Positions 8,526 to 17,013 of a stretch of DNA of 64,000 nucleotides are shown in pieces (position 1 is the first letter of the stretch; the number at the start of each line of letters is the position of its first letter). The notes beneath the pieces are model-generated. The model saw nothing but the letters and a program-made list of their open reading frames with translations, was not told the DNA's origin and did not search any database. A program made the position numbers and the translations under genes. Origin of the DNA: JBDHWG01 sp046328525 (lineage in GTDB: Bacteria; Chloroflexota; Anaerolineae; Epilineales; JAHCIE01); NCBI GenBank assembly GCA_046328525.1, contig JAXLWK010000003.1, positions 930,001 to 994,000 on the forward strand, written 5' to 3'.

Positions 8526-11495
8526 TTACGGGGCCGCTGGATTCGCTTTCACGGTGTAGGTGTAGGACACGTCGCCGCTCTTGCGCTGCGCGTTCTCGTC
8601 GCTAGGGTGATACGAGCGCACGTAGTCCACCGTCACCGCCGATGGAGAGACCGTCACGCGCAGATAGCCACAGCAACCCAGGACGTCCCCGCTGGTGTAG
8701 CCGTACGGCCGGGCGCTGCCGGTCTTGTCGTACTGCCGATAGCTCGGCTGCGGAACTTCCTGGTACACGACCCCGTCGAGGTCTTGCTTGACAAAGAGGT
8801 GGTCGTGCCCATGGAAGAAGATGGTCACATCGTTGTCGGCCAGGAGCTTGTGGATGGGGACTTCCCAGTCCGGCCGCTCCGCCGCAAACCCCGAACTGCC
8901 ATTGGCGTTGTGCCCACCCCACTCGTATTTGTCGGCGGCCTCGACACCGCCGCGCATGTTCTGGTCCATCCCCCCGACCAAGTTGTGGGCGAACACGAAC
9001 TTATGCTTGGCGTCGCTCGTTTCCAGCGTTCGCTTCAGCCATTCATACTGCGCCTGGCCCAGCGTCAGGTTCCAATTGTCCTCCGCTGTACGCGGCTTCG
9101 GGGTCGAGTACCAGTATGGGTCGAGCACGACGAAGAGAGCGTCGCCCCAAGTCCAGGCGTAGTACCCATCGCGGACGCCGATGAGCGGCTCGGAGGCTGC
9201 GCTGCCGCAATAGAAATTGCCTGGAACCGGGTTGGGGTAGAAAGCTTGGCGCGCTTGCGTGGCCCAGACAGCCAGGTTGTCGGGACTGCCGTTCAGCAGC
9301 CAGCCCAATTCGCCATCGTGATTCCCGTTCACAAGAAAGAGCGGCGCGGAGTCGGCCAGGGAGCCGAAGAACGGGCGCATCTCGCGGTAGGTTGCCTCAA
9401 CTTGCGAGTAGCTCGACGGCGCTAGCTTTTCGGCCATGAACGTGTCGCCGAGGTTGATGTGGAAGTCAGGCTTGTCCGCCAAGGCGGTTCGCAGCGTGGC
9501 CCGATAGACGTCGGCATTGAAGTTGGGATCGCGGTTGTGCGGGTCGGCGTCGAGCGTGAAGGTGAACGTGCTGCCCGGCCGCCGCTGAGTGTGGAACGTG
9601 CGCTCCTCACCGGCCGCGACGACGGCCTCGCCTGGGCGATGAAAACGCAGCCGGTAAAAGACCTGGGTATCGGCCAGCAGACGTTCCATGAGAACGTCAA
9701 CGGGTTGGCCGGCCGACGCGCGGACGGAGGGTGTGCGGTCGGTGTACACCCCAGGCGCGACACCATACTCCAGGTATGCGTCGAGTGTGGTATCGGAGAG
9801 GAGGCTGGCCGTCACGGAGCTATCGGTCGGCCGGCCGAGAATGACATTGCCCGGAAACGCCATTCTAGGTACCGTGACGGCGGTCGGAGCGGTCGCGGTG
9901 GGTGTCGGCGTAGCCGGCCGAGGGGCTCCGCCTACCGAGTAGGAGAATGCAACTTCGCCGCTGGCCTGGCCGTTTGTTTCATCGCCGGGCAGGAACGTTC
10001 GGATGTAGTCTACCTTGACCTCGTCGCCTACCGTGACACGCACGTACCCGCTGTTCGGGAATTTGTCGCCACTCCGAAAGGCGTCGGCATTCTCCCAAGA
10101 GTAGAGGGGGTTGGCCGGCTCAGGCAGCGTCTGGTAGATGACGCCATCCCGCTCCTGACGAGCAAAGATGTGGTCATGTCCCTGGAAGAAGATCGTCACG
10201 CCGTTGTCCGCCATGAGTTGATGGATCGGCTTCTCCCAGCCGGGGCGGTGGGTCGGGTAGCCCTCGGCATCGCCCCACTCGTAGGTATGCGCCAGCTCGA
10301 CCCCGCCGCGGCCCGTGCCGTTGACGTGGTGGGTGAATACGAACTTGTATTTGGCCGTGCTGTTCTCCAGTGCGTCCTTGAACCATTGATACTGCGTCTC
10401 ACCCAGGGTATTGTTCCATAGGTCGCGCTTGCCCTTACCGCTGTGGCCCGCGCCGTATTCATTGTCCACGGTTTCGGGCGAGTGCCAGTAGGGATCGATG
10501 ACCACGAACAAAGCGTCACCCCAGGTGAAGCTGTAGTAGTCACGCAGCAGCCCGATGTGCTCGACCGGCTCGGCGTTGCCTGTGTAGAAGCCGTCGGGCG
10601 CCGGCTGGGGGTAGTAGGAGTTTCGCGCCGTCTGCGCCCACACCGCAACGTTGTCGGATGTGCCGTCCAGGTTCGCCATGGACGCCTGCTCGTGGTTGCC
10701 GTTGACCAGGAAGAGCGGCGCCCCCACCTGGCCTAGCCAATCCCGCTGCGTGAGATACAGTTGCGTGACTGTGTCTGGGTTCACCGTCTTGAGGTTGTCC
10801 ACGCTGAAATCGTCGCCGATGGTCATGTAGAAGTCGGGACGGTCGGCGGCGGCGGTCTGGAGGGTACGGGTGTAGAGGTCGGGGTTGAACTGCTTGTTCA
10901 AGCGCTCAGGGTGCGAATCTCCCTGAATAGCGAAGGTGAAGGGGCTGCCCGGCGCGCGCTGCGTGTGGAAGCTACCCTCGTCGCCGGCCGAGAACTCATC
11001 GGCGCCCGGCTGCCGGTAGCGGACACGATAATAGATTCGCGTATCGGGCTGAAGGCCATCGAGGGTCATCTCGAACGGCCGGTCCGCCAGGAGCGTCACC
11101 GGCTGTGTTTGTCCGGTGTAGACGCCCGTCTCGGCGCCATATTCGACGTAGACTTCCAGGTCTTGGGCGGGGGCGACGTTCAGGGTCACCGAGCGGTCAG
11201 TGGGGCGGCCCAGCACGTCTCGTACCAGGAACGGGGACGTGGACTGCGCCGTTTGCTTCTCGGCGGGCACATCCCTCTTCGCCGCCTTGCCCGGTTTGGC
11301 GGCGCTCGCCGGCGTCGTCGGCGCCGACGTGACGGTGTCTCCCTTTGGGGGAGCAGGCGCGCTCACCGGCGGCGCAGTCGCGACAGCCGCATTGAGCGGC
11401 GCGCCTGGTTGTGAGCCAGGCGCCCGGGCGCACGCGTTGAGAAGAAGTGACGCGCAGATGAGTAGGCCGGCAAGCAGGATCGTCTTCGATGTCAC
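8526..11495 (-). CDS. Tandem metallophosphoesterase lipoprotein (purple acid phosphatase-like)
   Basis: About 989 residues with two homologous halves. Each half is a fibronectin-like N-terminal module (LGRPTDRSVTLNV / LGRPTDSSVTASL) followed by a calcineurin-type phosphoesterase. First half: QGDSH, TIGDD, NGNHEQ, HHVNG, QGHDH. Second half: DADPH, NLGDT, NGNHDGE, AHNLVGG, HGHDH. All metal-ligand motifs are present in both, so both may be active. The start is taken as the GTG at 11495: it overlaps the upstream stop as GTGA and directly begins a lipoprotein signal ending in LLLNAC. An ATG at 11510 would add five residues. It probably hydrolyses phosphate esters outside the cell. The two domains are joined by a Thr/Pro linker. 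Confidence 0.88.
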   Translation of the reverse strand: MTSKTILLAGLLICASLLLNACARAPGSQPGAPLNAAVATAPPVSAPAPPKGDTVTSAPTTPASAAKPGKAAKRDVPAEKQTAQSTSPFLVRDVLGRPTDRSVTLNVAPAQDLEVYVEYGAETGVYTGQTQPVTLLADRPFEMTLDGLQPDTRIYYRVRYRQPGADEFSAGDEGSFHTQRAPGSPFTFAIQGDSHPERLNKQFNPDLYTRTLQTAAADRPDFYMTIGDDFSVDNLKTVNPDTVTQLYLTQRDWLGQVGAPLFLVNGNHEQASMANLDGTSDNVAVWAQTARNSYYPQPAPDGFYTGNAEPVEHIGLLRDYYSFTWGDALFVVIDPYWHSPETVDNEYGAGHSGKGKRDLWNNTLGETQYQWFKDALENSTAKYKFVFTHHVNGTGRGGVELAHTYEWGDAEGYPTHRPGWEKPIHQLMADNGVTIFFQGHDHIFARQERDGVIYQTLPEPANPLYSWENADAFRSGDKFPNSGYVRVTVGDEVKVDYIRTFLPGDETNGQASGEVAFSYSVGGAPRPATPTPTATAPTAVTVPRMAFPGNVILGRPTDSSVTASLLSDTTLDAYLEYGVAPGVYTDRTPSVRASAGQPVDVLMERLLADTQVFYRLRFHRPGEAVVAAGEERTFHTQRRPGSTFTFTLDADPHNRDPNFNADVYRATLRTALADKPDFHINLGDTFMAEKLAPSSYSQVEATYREMRPFFGSLADSAPLFLVNGNHDGELGWLLNGSPDNLAVWATQARQAFYPNPVPGNFYCGSAASEPLIGVRDGYYAWTWGDALFVVLDPYWYSTPKPRTAEDNWNLTLGQAQYEWLKRTLETSDAKHKFVFAHNLVGGMDQNMRGGVEAADKYEWGGHNANGSSGFAAERPDWEVPIHKLLADNDVTIFFHGHDHLFVKQDLDGVVYQEVPQPSYRQYDKTGSARPYGYTSGDVLGCCGYLRVTVSPSAVTVDYVRSYHPSDENAQRKSGDVSYTYTVKANPAAP

Positions 11496-14400
11496 TTCTG
11501 GCTGCTCCATAGTCTCTCGATCGGGGTCATTGTAGCCCTCTTGATAGCCCCTATCAAGTTATCCAGCGAGGAGAGCACCGATCCGCCCACGATCAGCGGC
11601 AGGTAGACCGGCTTCGCGCCAGCCTCGCGCTGCCCTTCAATCGGTAGGCCAGGCGTCAATATGCGGCCGGCCAGTCCCGGATAATCCGGTCCGTAGCGGT
11701 AGACGCGGAACACCGCGTTCATCAGCTCGCCTGCACGCACCGGATCAGGCGGGATCGGCGCTCCCTGCATGAGCGGCCCAGTCCGCACCACAGGATTGAC
11801 GTACTTCCAGACCGTCTCGCCCGCTGATGTGACCTCGATAAACGTTCCGTGCACCCCATCGTCAATCAGCGTGTTACCGTTGGGGAGCCGCTGCGCGCCT
11901 GAGATCGCGTCGGAGTAGAGCGACTCCGGCGGGTTCGCCTTGTAGCTCCACGCGAAATTCGCGGGGCCGTATGCCGCGCCGGACGTGAGCGCGTAGTTCC
12001 CGTTCGCATCCACGGGCGGCGTGAACTCGTCCACCGTCGAGTAATTGCGCCCCAGGCCGTTGTTGAACACGGTGATATTACCGGCGCCCGGGTATCCGGC
12101 CGGCACCCACTCCGCGTCGTGCTGCTGATAGAGCTTCTGGTCGCTCTGAGTCCCCGCTTTGTATGCAATGGGATTGCCCCAGCGGTAGAGCAGGTCGCCG
12201 CCCTTCGCGCTATGGCCGCCGATATGCCCGGCCGCTTCGGCCGTCGAAGTGCTGTGATCGATAACCCACACCTCGCTGTTGCCGCGCACGCTGAGCAGTA
12301 TCTGATCCAGCGCCGGATTGTAGTCGATCGAGTTCATATGGTTCCAGAAGGACGGAATCCGGCTCTCGGTGCCATCGGCGTCGATCAGCTCGGGGTGGGC
12401 TGCGACATTCCCATAGTTCGCTTTGCCTGAGTCGAGGTCCTGGATTAGGTGGTCCCAAACGCGCCACTCCCAAACCACTGTGCCGCCCGTGGGCCGATTG
12501 GGCTGGATCTCGACGACAGTGTCGGGCAACATGTACCCCTTCGATTGAATCTCCGGATCCAGCTTGCGCGGGTCGAACCCAGCGGCAATGGCTTCGGCAT
12601 AGGTGCGCTTTTCCACAACTAGCATCAGGAGGTTGCCATTGGGCAACATTCGGATGTCGTGATGCTGCATTGCGGTATCCGTGGAGTAATCGAGCTGCCA
12701 AACCAGGTTGCCGTCCCAGTCGTACTCCTCGACGCGCCCGCCTTCGCCACCACCGGTGCTGAGCGGCCCCCGGGTCATCGCGGCCCGCAGCAGGTGCCCG
12801 TTCTCCAGCAAGTAGGCCGACTGGCCCGGCTCGCTCTGGCTGCCCGTCCAGGCATGGACCAGCAGCCCCTGGTTGTTGATCAGGTATGTGCTCGTGTAGT
12901 GCTTGGGCGCGAACAGAGTATAGCCTTCCCATGCCCGCGCGTCGTTGACGAACAAGCCGACGGTTTTCTGCGTCGGGACCGCCGAGGGCATCGGCGAGGG
13001 CGTGCCCGACGGCGTGCTGCCGGCAACAACCGTGGACGTTGGGGTGGGGCGTGGCGTTGTGGTACTTGTCGCCGCGACGCGGGTGGGCGTGCTCGTCGGG
13101 GTAGCCGGCGCTGTCGCCCCAACGGGCCGCACCACGCGGAACCCGACATGGTAATAGGGATGGTTCGGGTCTTGCGGCCCGCGGTAGTAGGACGGGTCGC
13201 GGTTGGCGACCCGCGCGTGTCCGTTTTCGCCGTTGTACCAGTTGCCGCCACGCAGGACGCGATACGCCTTGCCATCCGGCATGAGTGTGCCGGTATCGGG
13301 TCCCGTAGGATTGTCGCTCGGGCTGACACTGTAGTAGTCGCGCCCGTACCAGTCATAGACCCACTGCCACACATTACCGGCCATGTCGTATAACCCGTAC
13401 GTGTTGGCGCCGTCCGAGGTCTGATAGCTCGCCTGGCTGCCCGGCCAGCCAAAATCCGCCTTCTCGTGCAGTATGCCGTCGTAGAAGCCGACCGGCGTCG
13501 TCCACGGCAACGAGCCGGCCTCAAATGGGTCGCCCGAATTGGGCCAGTTGGCCTTGGTATTGTCCGCGTCGTCGCCCCACGGGAAGATGCGGTAGGGTGC
13601 ATACTGGCCGCCGCGCGCCGCATACTCCCACTCCGCTTCGGTGGGTAGCCGGTAGCCGTTCTTGGTGAAATCGCATACGCCGGTCGTCAGGTCGTAGCAC
13701 CCCACGAGGCCGCTCGCGGCGCTCAGCCAGTTGGCATAAGCCGCCGCGCCGAACCAGCGCACGCTGGTGATCGGATGGTTCCCGCGATTGTCGAGCATGG
13801 TGAACGTGCTGCCATCCCAGTCCACGCGGCTGTACTCATCCGCCGGCTGCGTTGTGAAGTAGATTTCGCTGCCGCCCTTCCCGTACACTACCCCGCTCCG
13901 CACCTCGATGCTGCCCTGTGCCAGCGCCGAGTTGAGGAAATCGACGTACTGCTGGACGGTGATGTCGTATTTGCCCACGGAGAGGGGGTTGATGCGCACC
14001 GTGTGGATCGGCACTTCGTCGCTTGGGTGCGCGGGGTCCACGAAACCCTGGTGGTCGCCCATCTCGAACTCACCCCCGGGCACCGACACCATTTCGGGAA
14101 ACTGGAATGCGGGCGTGGGTGTGTTCGTTGGCGCGCTCGTGCTAGTCGGCGTGGCAGTCACGCCGGAGCCACCTGTGATAGGCTCGCCAGGCGTCATGTC
14201 GTGGCCCTGGAACGCCGGATGGTCGGCCGCGTAGCGGTATGCGCGGAAGACCGAGTTGGTCATGGGGTAGCTATCCGACAAAACCTTCACCGGGCCAGCT
14301 TTTGTCACCGGGTTGATGTACTCCCAGACCAACTCGCCTGTGGCTGTGACCTCGAACAGGTGGCCTTCCGTGTCGGCACAGATTAGCGTGTTGCCGTTAG

Positions 14401-15646
14401 GCAGCCGCTGCGCGCTGGAGCCGATGTGGCTGAAGAAGCTCTGATTGCTCTTGGACGCGTAGATCCAGGTGATCTGGTTCGACATCTGCTTCGGCTGTTT
14501 GTGCGTATCCTTGGCATCTTCCGGAGCCCACGTGTAATACCCGGCGTCGGGCGGGTTCACGTAGTGGCCGGCATCGGTCTTGGCCGCGTCCAGGTAGCCG
14601 TTGATCTCGAAGATGTACGACTGCGGCGTGCGCTCAAAGAGGTACTGGCCGTTGTTGAAGACCAGGAAGTGGCCCGCGCCGGCAAGTCCTGGCTTGATCC
14701 ATTGAATGTCGTGGCTGCCGCCGATCTGCTTGTTGCCCGTAGTCGAGCTGGTCCAATCCTCCAGGATCGAGGGCGGATCCCCCTGCTTGTAGCGCGCCGG
14801 GTCGCCAAAGCGGTAGAGGAAGTCCCCGGCCGACGTCGCCGCCTGCGCGATGCTGCCGGCGGCATCTCCGCCCGTGAATGTGCCATCGTGGTCGATCACA
14901 TAGAACTCGCCCTGCACAGAGTTGATCACGATCTGGCCGAGGTCCGCATTGTAATCCAGCGAGTTGCAGTGCAGCCAGTCGCGACGCACCGGGTGGCCGG
15001 GCAGATTCAGGTTCAGCTTGCCGGGATAGTCGGCGATAGTCTTGCCGTCGCCGACGTAGTTCGCTTTCGTCGGGTCCACATCCTGGACGACGTGGTCGAA
15101 GAACGACCACTCCCAGACGATGTTCCCACTCATGTCCACTTCCACAATTGCGTCCATCTGCGCGCCAGTGTAGGGTGCATGGGCAAGATCGCAGCCCGCC
15201 GCCAGGCACTGCTCGTTGGTGAGAGTCTTATTCGCGATGTAGAGCGTCGTGTACTGGCCCAGCTTCGTGTTGAAAATGCGCGTGAAATCATGATGCGGCG
15301 CATAGCCGGTTCGCGTCTCACGATATTGCCAGACGACGTTCCCGTCCCAGTCAAGCTCCTTGAAGCCGGCGAAGCCGCTGGGGTCATCGGTCGCCGCGTC
15401 GAGCAGGTGGCCGTTGTCGAGCAGGCGGGGGTTGGTGCCGATAGGCCAGGTGTGTACGAGCCGACCTGCCATGTCGATCAGATACGTCTTCCCGCTGGCC
15501 CCAAAGAGGGTATACCCGTTGTAGGCGCGGGACGGGTCCCAGTAGCGCAGTTCAGTCGGCCCCTGGATCGATTCATAGGCCTGGGCTAACCCGACGCCCA
15601 TCACGAACAATCCACAGAGCATGAAAATGATTCCGATTCGTTTCAT
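11492..15646 (-). CDS. Secreted arylsulfotransferase / FGE-fold / arylsulfotransferase fusion
   Basis: 1384 residues with signal peptide MKRIGIIFMLCGLFVM...AQA. Residues ~30-480 form an arylsulfotransferase (ASST)-like propeller (YNGYTLFG, LHCNSLDYNADLGQI, GSHDIQWI, RLPNGNTLICADT). A Thr/Pro linker follows, then at ~516-840 a sulfatase-modifying-factor (FGE) fold (MVSVPGGEFEMGD, RLPTEAEWEYAARGG, RGGNWYN). After another linker a second ASST-like propeller spans ~895-1350 (WEGYTLFAP, NHMNSIDYNPALDQI, QQHDAEWV, RLPNGNTLID). The C-terminal tail holds VYLPLIVGG. The FGE-like domain lacks the cysteine pair of true formylglycine-generating enzymes after RGGNW, so it is unlikely to oxidise cysteine. 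First gene of an operon; its stop overlaps the next start. Confidence 0.85.
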   Translation of the reverse strand: MKRIGIIFMLCGLFVMGVGLAQAYESIQGPTELRYWDPSRAYNGYTLFGASGKTYLIDMAGRLVHTWPIGTNPRLLDNGHLLDAATDDPSGFAGFKELDWDGNVVWQYRETRTGYAPHHDFTRIFNTKLGQYTTLYIANKTLTNEQCLAAGCDLAHAPYTGAQMDAIVEVDMSGNIVWEWSFFDHVVQDVDPTKANYVGDGKTIADYPGKLNLNLPGHPVRRDWLHCNSLDYNADLGQIVINSVQGEFYVIDHDGTFTGGDAAGSIAQAATSAGDFLYRFGDPARYKQGDPPSILEDWTSSTTGNKQIGGSHDIQWIKPGLAGAGHFLVFNNGQYLFERTPQSYIFEINGYLDAAKTDAGHYVNPPDAGYYTWAPEDAKDTHKQPKQMSNQITWIYASKSNQSFFSHIGSSAQRLPNGNTLICADTEGHLFEVTATGELVWEYINPVTKAGPVKVLSDSYPMTNSVFRAYRYAADHPAFQGHDMTPGEPITGGSGVTATPTSTSAPTNTPTPAFQFPEMVSVPGGEFEMGDHQGFVDPAHPSDEVPIHTVRINPLSVGKYDITVQQYVDFLNSALAQGSIEVRSGVVYGKGGSEIYFTTQPADEYSRVDWDGSTFTMLDNRGNHPITSVRWFGAAAYANWLSAASGLVGCYDLTTGVCDFTKNGYRLPTEAEWEYAARGGQYAPYRIFPWGDDADNTKANWPNSGDPFEAGSLPWTTPVGFYDGILHEKADFGWPGSQASYQTSDGANTYGLYDMAGNVWQWVYDWYGRDYYSVSPSDNPTGPDTGTLMPDGKAYRVLRGGNWYNGENGHARVANRDPSYYRGPQDPNHPYYHVGFRVVRPVGATAPATPTSTPTRVAATSTTTPRPTPTSTVVAGSTPSGTPSPMPSAVPTQKTVGLFVNDARAWEGYTLFAPKHYTSTYLINNQGLLVHAWTGSQSEPGQSAYLLENGHLLRAAMTRGPLSTGGGEGGRVEEYDWDGNLVWQLDYSTDTAMQHHDIRMLPNGNLLMLVVEKRTYAEAIAAGFDPRKLDPEIQSKGYMLPDTVVEIQPNRPTGGTVVWEWRVWDHLIQDLDSGKANYGNVAAHPELIDADGTESRIPSFWNHMNSIDYNPALDQILLSVRGNSEVWVIDHSTSTAEAAGHIGGHSAKGGDLLYRWGNPIAYKAGTQSDQKLYQQHDAEWVPAGYPGAGNITVFNNGLGRNYSTVDEFTPPVDANGNYALTSGAAYGPANFAWSYKANPPESLYSDAISGAQRLPNGNTLIDDGVHGTFIEVTSAGETVWKYVNPVVRTGPLMQGAPIPPDPVRAGELMNAVFRVYRYGPDYPGLAGRILTPGLPIEGQREAGAKPVYLPLIVGGSVLSSLDNLIGAIKRATMTPIERLWSSQK

Positions 15647-15691
15647 GGCATCTCTCCCAGAATGTATCTATGATGTGGATCCCCAGACCAC

Positions 15692-15726
15692 AGCATAGGA
15701 GAGAGTTGTTCAGAAACGGTTCAGAA
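15692..15726 (-). promoter_or_regulatory. PhoB-like direct repeats and -10 box of the sulfotransferase/phosphatase operon
   Basis: On the minus strand the octamer TTCTGAAC occurs twice with an 11-bp period (15719-15726 and 15708-15715). Ten bp downstream is a -10-like TATGCT (15692-15697), with no recognisable -35. This is how OmpR/PhoB-type activators position themselves, with the repeat replacing the -35. The operon itself encodes such a regulator. Confidence 0.55.
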
Positions 15727-15789
15727 TCATCATGGATTCGGTACAGGACTTGGATGGTTAGGCGGGTGAGAAACGCCCCAAAGTACTGC

Positions 15790-15984
15790 GTCATCGAGTG
15801 CGACTTCGGCGCCTTGCTCTCGACGGCAGGCTCTAGGGCGTTGAGAGCAGTGCGAGCGTCACCGCCGACCATGTTGGCAAGGTGGATGAGGTCGTTGTCG
15901 GTGATGGACCGTCGCCGCGCTCGGTGTCCTGGAGGGCGCGGAAGAGGAGGTCGCGCGCCTGGTCCAGAGCCAGAGGTTCTAAAT
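15790..15984 (-). pseudogene. rarA: Remnant of rarA (replication-associated recombination AAA+ ATPase)
   Basis: Minus-strand translation gives LEPLALDQARDLLFRALQD then TERGDG, followed after a one-base frame change by SITDNDLIHLANMVGG and DARTALNALE. This matches the conserved segment of RarA/MgsA (EPL...LLxRAL.D.ERG ... DARxALNALE). Only ~65 codons remain, with a frameshift near 15906 and no flanking RarA sequence, so it is a decayed fragment. It begins exactly at the 3' end of the methyltransferase gene. Confidence 0.75.
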
Positions 15985-17013
15985 GGAAAGCACATGACCT
16001 AATAGCTTCTGGGCGACAAGAAGACGTGTCTGCTCTGGATCAGACACTTGGATGATGTCGGGAACAAGGAAGCCGGCCTCTTGGAGCCAGGCCGATAGCT
16101 CAACTAAGGTGTGAGCGCCGCCGGCGCCTGTCGAGAGTAGCATGTGCAGGTCGAACAGCGTGGACTCCAGCGGGCCGGTGCGATCCCGGTTCAAGTAGAA
16201 GCCGCGCAGCACGATCCAGCCGCCGGAATTCAGGGCAGCGTGCGTCTTTCGCAGCAGCGCCACAGAGTCCGGCTGCGTCTCACTCACCAGCACGCCGAAC
16301 AGCAGCGCCAGATCGTAGCCGCTGCCCAGTTCGTCGCTCTTGAAATTGCCGGGCTGCATCCTCACATGCGCCTGCATGTCTTCACTGGCAATGATTTCTT
16401 CGGTGACTTCTTGCACCGGCGGCAGATCGAACACGATCGCCTCCAGGCCGGGGTAGTGCTTCGCCAGAGCGAGACTATAGCCGCCGTGGCCGCCGCCGAT
16501 ATCAATGACTCGGGCCGGCCGGTCTTGCGGCAGAAGTGGCGCGAGAGCCGCTGCGACCGAGGGGCCATTCGTGCGCGCCAGATCGTACAGGGCGTACTGG
16601 AACTCGCGCACCCAGTTGTTGCTGCCCTCATCCCGCACGTTCTCAACCGGCCGGCCGCCGATTTGCACTGCCTCGGTCAGGCGGGACCAGCGCCGGTAGA
16701 AAGCACCTTCCCGCCTGACCAGGTTGCCCACGTACGTCGGCCCTGGCTCGGCCAGGCACGCAAGGCCCACCGGGCTGTTGCGATACATCTCCCCATCTTT
16801 CTCGAGCAGGCCGACGGCGACAGCCGCGTTCATCAGCCGAGCGAGCGCAGAGGCATCTACGCCAACTTGCCGAGCGACATCGAGCGCCGTTTTCGACGCA
16901 CTCCCCAACGTCTCGAACACGGCAAGCTCGGCGCAGGCGATGAGAACCTGGGACTCGCGGTAGGCGCGCATCATCTGAGTGACGCGCTGACGGTGCTCCA
17001 GATTGACGTCCAT
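15979..17013 (-). CDS. SAM-dependent O-methyltransferase (acetylserotonin OMT-like)
   Basis: 344 residues. The N-terminal ~95 residues are a winged-helix dimerisation domain (IACAELAVFETLGSASKTA, LARLMNAAVAVGLLEKDG), and a class I methyltransferase domain follows with SAM motif VIDIGGGHGGYSLALA and acidic FDLPPV. The start is the ATG at 17013, which shares its A with the TGA of the upstream binding-protein gene, implying translational coupling. A longer in-frame extension lies wholly inside that gene and is ignored. Last gene of the CooC/FmdE/ABC-transporter operon. One reading is that it makes or modifies the small ligand the transporter imports (for example a metallophore); this is inference. 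Confidence 0.82.
   Translation of the reverse strand: MDVNLEHRQRVTQMMRAYRESQVLIACAELAVFETLGSASKTALDVARQVGVDASALARLMNAAVAVGLLEKDGEMYRNSPVGLACLAEPGPTYVGNLVRREGAFYRRWSRLTEAVQIGGRPVENVRDEGSNNWVREFQYALYDLARTNGPSVAAALAPLLPQDRPARVIDIGGGHGGYSLALAKHYPGLEAIVFDLPPVQEVTEEIIASEDMQAHVRMQPGNFKSDELGSGYDLALLFGVLVSETQPDSVALLRKTHAALNSGGWIVLRGFYLNRDRTGPLESTLFDLHMLLSTGAGGAHTLVELSAWLQEAGFLVPDIIQVSDPEQTRLLVAQKLLGHVLSI

Noticed and set aside
14426..15589. 387-codon open frame on + opposite the sulfotransferase fusion
   Set aside because: High-GC antisense shadow; no domain, no ribosome site, and the minus-strand gene is strongly supported.
15573..15995. 140-codon minus-strand ORF as an intact gene
   Set aside because: Only part resembles RarA and the rest runs out of frame into the promoter and start of the sulfotransferase gene; treated as a remnant.
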